A stretch of DNA of 64,000 nucleotides from Paracoccus tegillarcae (GTDB lineage: Bacteria; Pseudomonadota; Alphaproteobacteria; Rhodobacterales; Rhodobacteraceae), in the NCBI RefSeq assembly GCF_002847305.1, contig NZ_CP025408.1, forward strand, positions 1,695,001 to 1,759,000, given 5' to 3'. The position numbers and the translations under genes are program-made. Numbering within the stretch: position 1 is the stretch's first letter; each line of letters begins with the position of its first letter. The notes beneath the pieces were generated by a model, which saw nothing but the letters and a program-made list of their open reading frames with translations, did no database searches and was not told where the DNA came from. Below, in pieces: positions 48,394-56,751 of the stretch.

Positions 48394-51372
48394 ATGCTGA
48401 AACGCAAGACCACCGGCGCAGCGCGCCGCCAGGACGCCCCCGCATTCGTGACCGCCATGGGCGACACGCAGATGAACCGGCGCAACTTTTTGCAACGCTC
48501 GGGTCTGGCGGTCGGCGGGATCGCGGCGCTTGGCGGCATGGCTGGCACGGTGCGTCCTGCGACCGCACAAGAGGCGGCTGCAGCGGGTGGCGAGATCAAG
48601 ACGATCAAGTCGGTCTGCACGCATTGCTCGGTCGGGTGCACGGTGCTGGCCGAGGTGCAGGACGGGGTCTGGATCGGGCAGGAACCGGCATTTGACAGCC
48701 CCTTCAACCTGGGCGCCCATTGCGCCAAAGGGGCCTCGGTGCGCGAACATGCCCATGGCGAGCGGCGGCTGAAATACCCGATGAAGCTGGTCGGCGGCGA
48801 ATGGACCCGCCTCAGCTGGGAAGATGCGATCAACGAGATCGGCGATCAGATGCTGTCGATCCGCGAGGAAAGCGGCCCTGACAGCGTCTATTGGCTGGGC
48901 AGCGCCAAGCATTCCAACGAACAGGCCTATCTGTTCCGCAAGTTCGCGGCCTATTGGGGCACGAACAACGTCGATCACCAGGCGCGGATCTGTCACTCGA
49001 CCACGGTTGCGGGTGTTGCCAACACCTGGGGCTACGGCGCCATGACGAACAGCTATAACGACATTCACAAATCCAAGGCGATCCTGATCATCGGCGGCAA
49101 CCCCGCCGAGGCGCATCCGGTGTCGCTGCAGCATGTGCTGAAGGGCAAAGAGGAAAACCGCGCGCCGCTGATCGTCTGCGACCCGCGCTTTACCCGCACA
49201 GCCGCCCATGCCGATGAATATGTCCGCTTTCGTCCGGGCAGCGACGTGGCGCTGGTCTGGGGTATCCTGTGGCATATCTTCGAGAATGGCTGGGAGGATG
49301 AGGAATTCATCCGCACCCGTGTCTGGGGCATGGACCAGATCCGCGCAGAGGTCGCCAACTGGGATCCGGCCGAATGCGAACGCGTCACCGGCGTGCCCGG
49401 CACGCAGCTAGAGCGCGTCGCGCGGCTGATGGCCGAGAACCGCCCCGGCACGCTGATCTGGTGCATGGGCGGCACCCAGCACACGAACGGCAACAACAAC
49501 ACCCGCGCCTATTGCATCCTGCAGCTTGCGCTGGGGAACATGGGCGTATCGGGTGGCGGCACCAATATCTTCCGCGGCCATGACAACGTGCAGGGCGCGA
49601 CCGATCTGGGCGTGCTGTCGCATGACACGCCCGGTTATTACGGCCTGGCAGACGGCGCATGGGCGCATTGGTCGCGGGTCTGGGGCGAGGATCTGGACTG
49701 GCTCAAATCGCGCTTTGTCGTCGTCAAGGACGCCGAGGGCAAGGACAAGCCCCTGATGAACGAGAACGGCATTCCCGTCAGCCGCTGGATTGACGGCGTG
49801 CTCGAGGATGCGGACAACATCGACCAGCCCCACAACGTCAAGGCGATGGTTCTGTGGGGACACGCCCCCAACAGCCAGACCCGCATGACGGAAATGAAGA
49901 CGGCGATGGAAAAGCTGGAAATGCTGGTCGTGATCGACCCCTATCCGACCGTCTCGGCAATTCTGTCGGACCGGACCGATGGTGTCTATCTGCTGCCCGC
50001 CGCGACCCAGTTCGAGACGCGCGGCTCGGTCACGGCATCGAACCGTTCGCTGCAATGGCGCGAAGAGGTCGTCGCACCGCTGTTCGAATCCAAGCCGGAC
50101 CACACGATCATGAAGCTGTTTGCCGACAAGTTCGGCTTTTCCGACCGGCTGCTGCGCAATATCGCGGTCGAGGGCGATGAGCCCGTGGTCGAGGACATCA
50201 CCCGCGAATTCAACCGCGGCATGTGGACCATCGGCTATACCGGCCAGTCGCCCGAACGGATGCGGCTGCATATGGAAAACCAGCATACCTTCAACAAGAC
50301 CAGCCTGCGGGCCGAGGGCGGCCCCTGTGACGGCGAGTTCTACGGCATGCCATGGCCATGCTGGGGCACGCCCGAATTGAAACATCCGGGCACCGCAAAC
50401 CTTTACGACATGTCGATCCCTGTCAGTCAGGGCGGCCTGACCTTCCGCGCCCGCTTTGGTGTGGAACGCGAGGGCGAGAACCTTCTGGCCGAGGGGGTCT
50501 ATTCGAAAAACTCCGAGATCCAGGACGGCTATCCCGAATTCACCTATGAAATGCTGGTGCAGCTGGGCTGGCATACCGATCTGACCGAACATGAACGCTA
50601 TCTGATCGGTCAGGTGGCCGGCATCGAGGACATGCAGGGCAACTGGGAAGAGGTCGGCGAGGCCGAGGGCATGGCGGTGCCGGGCGATTATGACGCCCGC
50701 GCCAGCACGATCAACTGGAAGACCGACCTGTCGGGCGGCATCCAGCGGGTCGCCATCCTGCATGAATGCGCGCCCTTCGGGAACGCCAAGGCGCGCTGCA
50801 ACGTCTGGACCTTCCCCGATCCGGTCCCGGTTCACCGCGAGCCGCTTTATACCAACCGCCGCGATCTGGTGGCGGATTATCCCACCTATGCCGACCGGGT
50901 CTTTTATCGCCTGCCGACGCTGTATGAATCGATCCAGAAGAACGATTTCTCCAGTGATTTCCCGATCATCCTGACATCCGGCCGCCTGGTCGAATACGAG
51001 GGCGGCGGGGAAGAGACGCGCTCGAACCCCTGGCTGGCCGAGTTGCAGCAGGAAATGTTCATCGAGGTCAATCCGAAGGATGCCGGAGATCGCGGCATTC
51101 GCGATGGCCAGCAGGTCTGGGTCGAGGGCCCCGAGGGCGGCAAGGTGCGCGTCAAGGCGATGATCACCGAGCGGGTGGGCGCGGGCGTGGCCTTCATGCC
51201 CTTCCACTTCGGCGGCTTCTTCGAGGGCAAGGACCTGCGAAGCAAGTACCCCGAGGGCGCGGACCCGATCGTCTTGGGCGAATCCACCAATACCGCGCAG
51301 ACCTATGGCTATGATTCCGTGACGCAGATGCAGGAAACCAAAGCCACCCTCTGCAAGATCACGGCAGCGTAA
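48394..51372 (+). CDS. fdhA: formate dehydrogenase catalytic subunit alpha (Cys type, Tat-exported)
   Basis: A 992-residue molybdo/tungsto-bis-pterin oxidoreductase. It has a Tat signal (NRRNFLQRSG, residues 28-37), an N-terminal [4Fe-4S] set C75xxC78xxxC82...C110, and the active-site ligand Cys200 followed by His201 (QARICHSTT). In FDH-N of E. coli this position is selenocysteine; here it is plain Cys encoded by TGT. The C-terminal MopB domain ends with the dinucleotide-binding VGAGVAFMPFHFGG. It oxidises formate to CO2 in the periplasm and passes electrons to FdhB. Start at 48394 is preceded by AAGGACA. Confidence 0.96.
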   Translation: MLKRKTTGAARRQDAPAFVTAMGDTQMNRRNFLQRSGLAVGGIAALGGMAGTVRPATAQEAAAAGGEIKTIKSVCTHCSVGCTVLAEVQDGVWIGQEPAFDSPFNLGAHCAKGASVREHAHGERRLKYPMKLVGGEWTRLSWEDAINEIGDQMLSIREESGPDSVYWLGSAKHSNEQAYLFRKFAAYWGTNNVDHQARICHSTTVAGVANTWGYGAMTNSYNDIHKSKAILIIGGNPAEAHPVSLQHVLKGKEENRAPLIVCDPRFTRTAAHADEYVRFRPGSDVALVWGILWHIFENGWEDEEFIRTRVWGMDQIRAEVANWDPAECERVTGVPGTQLERVARLMAENRPGTLIWCMGGTQHTNGNNNTRAYCILQLALGNMGVSGGGTNIFRGHDNVQGATDLGVLSHDTPGYYGLADGAWAHWSRVWGEDLDWLKSRFVVVKDAEGKDKPLMNENGIPVSRWIDGVLEDADNIDQPHNVKAMVLWGHAPNSQTRMTEMKTAMEKLEMLVVIDPYPTVSAILSDRTDGVYLLPAATQFETRGSVTASNRSLQWREEVVAPLFESKPDHTIMKLFADKFGFSDRLLRNIAVEGDEPVVEDITREFNRGMWTIGYTGQSPERMRLHMENQHTFNKTSLRAEGGPCDGEFYGMPWPCWGTPELKHPGTANLYDMSIPVSQGGLTFRARFGVEREGENLLAEGVYSKNSEIQDGYPEFTYEMLVQLGWHTDLTEHERYLIGQVAGIEDMQGNWEEVGEAEGMAVPGDYDARASTINWKTDLSGGIQRVAILHECAPFGNAKARCNVWTFPDPVPVHREPLYTNRRDLVADYPTYADRVFYRLPTLYESIQKNDFSSDFPIILTSGRLVEYEGGGEETRSNPWLAELQQEMFIEVNPKDAGDRGIRDGQQVWVEGPEGGKVRVKAMITERVGAGVAFMPFHFGGFFEGKDLRSKYPEGADPIVLGESTNTAQTYGYDSVTQMQETKATLCKITAA

Positions 51373-51385
51373 GGAGAACAGACAG

Positions 51386-52120
51386 ATGGCAAGAGCAAAA
51401 TTTCTGTGTGACGCCGAACGCTGCATCGAATGCAACGCCTGCGTAACCGCCTGCAAGAACGAACACGAGGTCCCCTGGGGCATCAACCGCCGCCGGGTCG
51501 TGACGATCAATGACGGCAAGCCGGGCGAACGCTCGATCTCGGTTGCCTGCATGCATTGTTCGGACGCGCCCTGCATGGCGGTCTGCCCGGTCGATTGCTT
51601 CTACCAGACGCCCGACGGGATCGTGCTGCACAGCAAGGACCTGTGCATCGGCTGTGGTTATTGCTTCTACGCCTGCCCCTTCGGCGCGCCGCAATATCCC
51701 AAGGCCGACAATTTCGGATCGCGCGGCAAGATGGACAAATGCACCTTCTGCGCCGGCGGACCAGAGCCCGACAATTCCGAGGCCGAATTCCAGAAATACG
51801 GCCGCAACCGGATCGCCGAGGGCAAGCTGCCGATCTGCGCCGAGATGTGCTCGACCAAGGCTCTGCTGGCTGGTGATGGTGACGCGATCAGCGACATCTA
51901 TCGCGAGCGCGTCATCACGCGCGGCTTTGGCACCACGGCCTGGGGTTGGGATACGGCCTATGCCGATTCCGCGACGGCAGGTCTGCCAGATGCGCCCGAA
52001 CCCGACGCGCCCGAATGGACGAAACCGCCAGCCGATCAACCGGCGCAGCAGCAGCCCGCCTCTGGCAGCCAGCAGCAGGCGCCTGCGGTAACGCAACAGC
52101 CAGCCCCGGCCAGCAACTGA
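51386..52120 (+). CDS. fdhB: formate dehydrogenase iron-sulfur subunit beta
   Basis: A 244-residue ferredoxin with four [4Fe-4S]-type cysteine groups: C-x-x-C-x-x-C-x-x-x-C (CIECNACVTAC), CMHCSDAPCMAVC, CIGCGYCFYAC, and CTFC...CAEMC. This is the NarH/FdnH-like electron relay between the catalytic subunit and the cytochrome. The C-terminal 35 residues are a Pro/Gln/Ala-rich tail (PADQPAQQQPASGSQQQAP) in place of the transmembrane helix that ends E. coli FdnH. It carries no own signal, so it is exported with FdhA. A TAAGGAGA ribosome site precedes the ATG. Confidence 0.93.
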   Translation: MARAKFLCDAERCIECNACVTACKNEHEVPWGINRRRVVTINDGKPGERSISVACMHCSDAPCMAVCPVDCFYQTPDGIVLHSKDLCIGCGYCFYACPFGAPQYPKADNFGSRGKMDKCTFCAGGPEPDNSEAEFQKYGRNRIAEGKLPICAEMCSTKALLAGDGDAISDIYRERVITRGFGTTAWGWDTAYADSATAGLPDAPEPDAPEWTKPPADQPAQQQPASGSQQQAPAVTQQPAPASN

Positions 52121-52140
52121 GCGCGAGAAAGGAGGCCGAA

Positions 52141-53577
52141 ATGGCCCATCCCATCCAACGCCTCGCCGCTGCCGCCCTGCTGATGGCGGGGCTTTGCCTG
52201 CCGGCTGGTGCGCAGACCATGGTCAATCCGGGCGATTACGGTCGCGACATCGACAACCCCACCGTGATGGAGCCGGTCGAGGCACCCTCATCCTCGGTCC
52301 GTCCGCCCGCGGCGGAACAGCAGATCATCCAACCCAGCCCGGGCCAGATCGAGGGCGTGACGCGCCTGCGCGAGGATGTGGGCGACGCCCCGCAGCCGCA
52401 GCAACTGGACAACGCCGCCGCAGGCCCCGAGGGCGCCGATACGCTGGCCGATGTTCTGAACCGCGAAACGCCGGCGCAGGCCGGCGGGCTGGAACAACTG
52501 GGCCAGATGATGACCGGTGGCGGTCCGCGCTCTGCGGCCAGTGCCGAATTGGGCACCACGGTCGGCCCGTCGGGCGAGCTATCAGCGCCGCATAACGACC
52601 AGGCCATGTGGAACGCGGTGCGAGAAAACACTGCCCTGATCGACACGCAGGTTCGTGGTCCGGCCACCGATGTCCTGATCCAGGACGGCGGCATGACCTG
52701 GCTGACATTTCGCCAGGGCCCGCTGCTGACCTGGGGTGGATGGCTGTTGCTGGGCACGCTGATTGCGCTGCTGGCGTTCTTCCTGATCCGGGGCCGTATC
52801 CGCATTCAGGGTCACAAGACCGGCTTTACCATCGAACGCTTTGCCTTTGTCGAACGCTTTGGCCACTGGCTGACGGCCGGCAGCTTTATCCTGCTGGGCA
52901 TCACCGGGCTTCTGGTGCTGTTCGGGCGAACCTTCCTGATCCCGCTTTTCGGCCATCAGGCCTATTCCCCCATCGCGATTGCCAGCAAATGGGTGCATAA
53001 CAACGTCTCCTGGGCCTTCATGCTGGGTATCGTCCTGATCTTCGTGATGTGGGTGGCGCAAAACCTGCCCAGTCGCACGGACCTGGCCTGGATCGCCAAG
53101 GGCGGCGGCATGTTCTCAAAGGATAGCCACGTCCACGCGCGCAAGTTCAACGCCGGCCAAAAGATCGTGTTCTGGTCGGTGATCCTCTTGGGCATCTCGA
53201 TCTCGCTATCGGGGCTGTCGCTGATGTTCCCGATGCAGTTCCAGCTGTTCAGCCACACCTTCGAGTTCCTGAACTGGACCCGGCTGCCGCAGCTGTTCCT
53301 GGGCGAGCCCTTGATCGTGAACATGTCGCCTCAGCACGAGATGCAGTTGGCACAGGCCTGGCACGCGATCGTCGCCTTTCTCTACATCGCCATCATCCTC
53401 GGCCATATCTATATCGGCACCGTCGGTATGGAGGGCGCGTTCGATGCGATGGGCTCGGGCGACGTAGAGGTGCAATGGGCCCGCGAGCACCACGACCTTT
53501 GGTATGAAGAAGCCACGGGCCGCGATGCGCATGAATATATCCCGCCTCCGCCCGAAACGGCGGCGCGGCGCAGTTGA
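52141..53577 (+). CDS. fdhC: formate dehydrogenase cytochrome b subunit gamma
   Basis: A 478-residue membrane protein. A signal peptide (ALLMAGLCLPAGAQ) precedes a ~180-residue periplasmic extension that is Pro/Asp/Glu-rich and shows no recognised motif, then at least five membrane helices typical of FdnI-like cytochrome b556: one near 200-220, FGHWLTAGSFILLGITGLL, NVSWAFMLGIVLIFVMW, IVFWSVILLGISISLSGLSL and AQAWHAIVAFLYIAIILGHIY. Several His residues in these helices serve as heme ligands. It passes electrons from FdhB to the quinone pool. An AAAGGAGG ribosome site precedes the ATG. Confidence 0.9.
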   Translation: MAHPIQRLAAAALLMAGLCLPAGAQTMVNPGDYGRDIDNPTVMEPVEAPSSSVRPPAAEQQIIQPSPGQIEGVTRLREDVGDAPQPQQLDNAAAGPEGADTLADVLNRETPAQAGGLEQLGQMMTGGGPRSAASAELGTTVGPSGELSAPHNDQAMWNAVRENTALIDTQVRGPATDVLIQDGGMTWLTFRQGPLLTWGGWLLLGTLIALLAFFLIRGRIRIQGHKTGFTIERFAFVERFGHWLTAGSFILLGITGLLVLFGRTFLIPLFGHQAYSPIAIASKWVHNNVSWAFMLGIVLIFVMWVAQNLPSRTDLAWIAKGGGMFSKDSHVHARKFNAGQKIVFWSVILLGISISLSGLSLMFPMQFQLFSHTFEFLNWTRLPQLFLGEPLIVNMSPQHEMQLAQAWHAIVAFLYIAIILGHIYIGTVGMEGAFDAMGSGDVEVQWAREHHDLWYEEATGRDAHEYIPPPPETAARRS

Positions 53578-53590
53578 AGAGGGCCCGCAA

Positions 53591-53740
53591 ATGAAAGCGA
53601 TGTATTCCGCCTTTCTGGTGATCGCGATGATTGGCGTCGCGGCTGGCATCACGCTGAACTCCACCGGCCCCACCACCGCCGAAGAATGGCAGGCGGGCGG
53701 TGGTCAGGTGCGACTGGATGGCGAGCCGGTCCGGAACTAG
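53591..53740 (+). CDS. 49-residue membrane peptide after fdhC
   Basis: A very small protein, starting 13 bases after the fdhC stop and preceded by GAGGG. The N-terminal half is a single transmembrane helix (YSAFLVIAMIGVAAGITL), the C-terminal half a short polar tail (TTAEEWQAGGGQVRLDGEPV). It is plausible as a small accessory or stabilising subunit of the FDH complex, similar in layout to CydX or KdpF peptides. I do not recognise a family. A terminator follows at 53868-53902. Confidence 0.75.
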   Translation: MKAMYSAFLVIAMIGVAAGITLNSTGPTTAEEWQAGGGQVRLDGEPVRN

Positions 53741-53867
53741 GGCTGCACGACCGGGCTTGGGACCTGGCTGATCGGCTGGCCGCGCAGGCGGGCGAGCGAA
53801 TCAGTGCGCAGGATTTCACCAACACCGGTGCGGATCCGGGCGCGCGGGCACGAACTCACATGCCAAA

Positions 53868-53902
53868 GAAAACCCCCGCTGCCAGCGGCAACGGGGGTTT
53901 TC
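53868..53902. terminator. bidirectional terminator between fdh operon and rpsU
   Basis: GAAAACCCCCG (53868-53878) pairs with CGGGGGTTTTC (53892-53902) over 11 bases; a 13-base loop contains a short inner stem. T and A runs lie inside the arms at both ends, so it can end both the fdh operon (plus) and the convergent rpsU transcript (minus). Confidence 0.88.
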
Positions 53903-53948
53903 TGAACCTTTGCGGTTCGCGCGTCTTGCGACGCCTTCGCTTGGGCTT

Positions 53949-54155
53949 TTACAGCGCGCCTTCGCGCTGTGCCTTTTTACGGGCCAGCTTGCGGGCACGA
54001 CGTACGGCCTCTGCCTTTTCACGGGCTTTCTTGACCGACGGTTTCTCGAAATGTTGCCGAAGCTTCATTTCACGGAAAACACCCTCGCGCTGAAGTTTTT
54101 TCTTCAGAGCACGAAGCGCCTGTTCGACGTTGTTGTCGCGAACGTTGACCTGCAT
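53949..54155 (-). CDS. rpsU: 30S ribosomal protein S21
   Basis: The 68-residue S21: [29 protein letters not shown]... with a very basic C-terminus ([20 protein letters not shown]). In alphaproteobacteria S21 is often a stand-alone gene, as here. Its own promoter must lie in the 99 bases that separate it from the divergent COQ9-like gene. Confidence 0.96.
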   Translation of the reverse strand: MQVNVRDNNVEQALRALKKKLQREGVFREMKLRQHFEKPSVKKAREKAEAVRRARKLARKKAQREGAL

Positions 54156-54254
54156 GTGGTTGTCACCACCTTCCTAGGTTAGAGTTGTCATAATTGCAGG
54201 AAGCGCCCCAATATCAGCGGGGGCCTGCTTTGTCCAGCATGTGTTGAGGTGGCG

Positions 54255-54914
54255 ATGGAAAACGAACGGGATAGATTGTTGGATGCGGCGCTGGCGCATG
54301 TGCCCTTTGACGGCATGAACGACGCCGCGCTGAATGCAGCAGCCGATGAGTTGGGAATCAGCCGCGCGATGGTGCGCGTGCATTTCCCGCAAGGTGGTGC
54401 CAGCCTCGCGGCGGCCTATCACCGCAAGGGCGATGCCGCGCTGCGCGAGTGGTTCGAAAAGACCCCGCCCGAGGGCCGCTATGGCGAAAAGGTCGCGCAG
54501 GCGGTCTGGCAACGGCTGGCGCTGGTCCAGCCCGATATGGTGCGCGCAGGCGCGACGCTGCTGTCCTTGCCGCAGCATGCCGGGCTGGGCGCCAGGCTGA
54601 TCTGGGAAACAGCCGATACGATCTGGAACGGCTTGGGCGACAGCTCGCGCGATGTGAACTGGTATTCCAAGCGCGCCACGCTGTCGGCGGTTTACGGTTC
54701 CGCCGTGCTCTACTGGCTGGGCGACGATTCGGAGGACAAGGCCGCGACCCGCGCCTTCATTGACCGCCGTATCGAGGATGTTATGAGCTTCGAAAAGATC
54801 AAGGCGCAGGCCCGCAAGGTGCCGGGCGTCGCAGCCATGGTCGATCTGGCCACCGGTTGGATGCGCGCGCCCGAACCCCGTGACCTGCCCGGAAAGACCA
54901 GCGAGGACAAATGA
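54255..54914 (+). CDS. COQ9 family protein
   Basis: A 219-residue protein of the COQ9 family, which in eukaryotes and alphaproteobacteria supports the ubiquinone biosynthesis hydroxylases. It has a TetR-like N-terminal half (MNDAALNAAADELGISRAMVRVHFPQGG) and the COQ9 C-terminal lipid-binding helices (DVNWYSKRATLSAVYGSAVLYWLGDD). The start at 54255 follows GAGG by 5 bases. Its stop overlaps the ATG of a quinone oxidoreductase gene (4 bases). Confidence 0.9.
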   Translation: MENERDRLLDAALAHVPFDGMNDAALNAAADELGISRAMVRVHFPQGGASLAAAYHRKGDAALREWFEKTPPEGRYGEKVAQAVWQRLALVQPDMVRAGATLLSLPQHAGLGARLIWETADTIWNGLGDSSRDVNWYSKRATLSAVYGSAVLYWLGDDSEDKAATRAFIDRRIEDVMSFEKIKAQARKVPGVAAMVDLATGWMRAPEPRDLPGKTSEDK

Positions 54915-55900
54915 CCCCAGACGATATGACCGCCATCGAGATCACCGAACATGGTGAGGCCGATGTCCTGCAACCCAAACGCCGCGCTGTGCCGGTGCCG
55001 CAGAACGATCAGATCCTGATCAAAGTGGACTGGGCCGGCGTGAACCGCCCCGATGTCCTGCAACGCAAGGGGGCCTATCGCCCGCCGGCGGGTGCATCGG
55101 ATCTGCCGGGGCTCGAGGCATCGGGCACGGTGGTGGGCCTGGGCGCCGGTGTGACGCGCTGGAAAAAGGGCGACAAGGTGACGGCGCTGCTGCCCGGCGG
55201 CGGCTACGCCGAATATGTCACCTGCAATGCCGATCACGCGCTGCCGATCCCCAAGGGGCTGTCCCTGCGCGAGGCGGCCTGCCTGCCGGAAACCGCCTTT
55301 ACCGTCTGGTCGACCATGGTCATGCGCGGCGGCCTGAAATCGGGTGAGCAGTTCCTGATCCACGGCGGCACATCGGGCATCGGTGTCATGGCCATCCAGA
55401 TTGCCGTGGCGCTTGGGGCGCGGGTATTCGCCACCGCCGGATCGGATGAAAAATGCGCCGAGATCGAAAAGCTGGGCGCGACCGCGATCAATTATCGCAG
55501 TCAGGATTTCGTCGAGGCGCTGCAGGGGCAGGGCGGCGCGGACCTGATCATCGACATGGTTGGCGGCAGCTATATTCCGCGCAACATCAAGTCGCTGGCC
55601 GATGACGGGCGGCTGGTCCAGATCGCCTTTCTCGAAGGCCCAAAGGTGGAACTGAACTTTGCCCAGATCATGACCCGCCGGCTGACCGTCACCGGCGCAA
55701 CGCTGCGACCGCAAAGCGATATCGCCAAGGCCCGCATCGCCGATGAACTGCGCCGCCACGTCTGGCCGCTGATCGAGGCGGGCAAGGTCAAGGTGATGAT
55801 CGACAGCGAATTCCCGTTGGAACAGGCCGCCAAGGCGCATCAGCGCATGGAAAGCAGCCAGCATATCGGCAAGATCGTGATGCAGGTCGCAGGCGGCTGA
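54911..55900 (+). CDS. NAD(P)H-quinone oxidoreductase, PIG3-like (MDR family)
   Basis: A 329-residue medium-chain dehydrogenase/reductase without the structural zinc motifs. It has the N-terminal catalytic fold (WAGVNRPDVLQRKGAYRPPAG), a Rossmann motif (IHGGTSGIGVMAIQIAVALGARVFATAG) and the DMVGGSY region of the quinone oxidoreductase/PIG3 group. Likely reduces quinones with NADPH. Translationally coupled to the COQ9-like gene, which fits a quinone-related role. Confidence 0.9.
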   Translation: MTPDDMTAIEITEHGEADVLQPKRRAVPVPQNDQILIKVDWAGVNRPDVLQRKGAYRPPAGASDLPGLEASGTVVGLGAGVTRWKKGDKVTALLPGGGYAEYVTCNADHALPIPKGLSLREAACLPETAFTVWSTMVMRGGLKSGEQFLIHGGTSGIGVMAIQIAVALGARVFATAGSDEKCAEIEKLGATAINYRSQDFVEALQGQGGADLIIDMVGGSYIPRNIKSLADDGRLVQIAFLEGPKVELNFAQIMTRRLTVTGATLRPQSDIAKARIADELRRHVWPLIEAGKVKVMIDSEFPLEQAAKAHQRMESSQHIGKIVMQVAGG

Positions 55901-56109
55901 TCAGGGCGGGCTGACTGGTCGCCCTGTGCAACGCATCTCGGCGACCAGCGTCCGCATTGCGGACAAAGCGCGATTTCTCTGCGGTTACCCCAATGGCGGC
56001 TTTGAGAATATCGGCGCATCGGCTACGCTTTACCTTCTAAGTTGACCGGAGAGGGTTGTGTTGGCGTTTGATGGCCGATGACCTCTTGTTTTTCTTTCCC
56101 GTAAACTCA
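55901..56109. other. 209-bp gap, no gene recognised, AT content rising
   Basis: No open reading frame with a credible start was found. A-T content rises visibly from about 56020 onward compared with the flanks. It joins the two foreign-looking ORFs to the left of gnd. Confidence 0.4.
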
Positions 56110-56490
56110 CTATAGCTTGGCTGGGTGAAAAGTATCGTTTTCCAACGGGACCGAGAACTTCCAGCCGAAGGGGAATATCTCGTGGCGCTCCACACCGAGG
56201 ACTGCCGGGAGACGTGCATCTTGGCTATTCATCCAGCCCTTTTTGGTTTGCCAATACACCGCTGCAAGGTCTCCTCCGCTGTCAGTATCGACGCAAAAAA
56301 CTGATTCAAGCTCTGTACCGGAAGCCAGCTTAGTAGTTCCGTGGACCAAGTAGTCACCGTCGTTTTCCGGTACTGAAGACGGGTTAGAGACAGTGCCTTT
56401 TTGCGATTTTACATCAAGACGTATGACGAATGACGAAGAGCTTGCCAAAAGGTTGAAACACTTAACGAGATCTGGATCAATTTCGGTCAT
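56110..56490 (-). CDS. hypothetical protein in AT-rich patch
   Basis: A 126-residue protein of no recognised family, acidic-to-neutral, with no signal or membrane segment. The ATG at 56490 has a good ribosome site on its strand (AGGAAG). Hydrophobic core segments (FVIRLDVKSQKGTVSN; LAAVYWQTKKGWMN) suggest a small beta-rich fold. Its codons and base composition are clearly different from the flanking genes, as with acquired immunity or addiction proteins, but nothing identifies it. It may be a remnant neighbour of the ORF at 56535. Confidence 0.6.
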   Translation of the reverse strand: MTEIDPDLVKCFNLLASSSSFVIRLDVKSQKGTVSNPSSVPENDGDYLVHGTTKLASGTELESVFCVDTDSGGDLAAVYWQTKKGWMNSQDARLPAVLGVERHEIFPFGWKFSVPLENDTFHPAKL

Positions 56491-56534
56491 CGCACTTCCT
56501 AATTTTAGAAATTTATCATGCGTCAAATGGACGT

Positions 56535-56751
56535 CTAAAACCCTGGTTTGGGACACGCGCTAAGCACCTCGATTAATGTTTCCACAAACTCCGCTCCTAA
56601 CTCAAGCGGTTGTTGAACGTTGCTGGCAATGTCGCGATAGCAGCCTTTCGCTGTGAACCAGAAATCTGGCAAATTGGGCTCCAAGCGACCCTGACAAAGC
56701 GACCAGATTCTCAAAACCTTGGCACATGACCCACAGACCCGGCGCTCGTCC
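56535..56751 (-). pseudogene. possible remnant ORF between gnd and hypothetical gene
   Basis: An open frame (about 70 codons after gnd) with no acceptable start codon after the gnd stop: its only Met codons lie inside gnd (near 56804 and 56792). The peptide includes VCGSCAKVL and DFWFTAKGCYRDIASNVQQ. It could be the C-terminal end of a gene truncated by the event that joined this patch to gnd. Base composition is AT-shifted relative to gnd. Confidence 0.35.

Noticed and set aside
48991..48996. Selenocysteine at the FdhA active site
   Set aside because: The ligand codon encodes Cys (TGT) and no in-frame TGA or SECIS-like structure is needed for a complete protein.
49408..51576. 722-codon minus-strand open frame across fdhA
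   Set aside because: Shadow of the highly biased fdhA coding sequence; the plus-strand frame has a clear domain pattern, this one has none.
55901..56109. tRNA gene or attachment site next to the AT-rich patch
   Set aside because: I looked for a cloverleaf and for direct repeats at the ends of the patch and saw neither.
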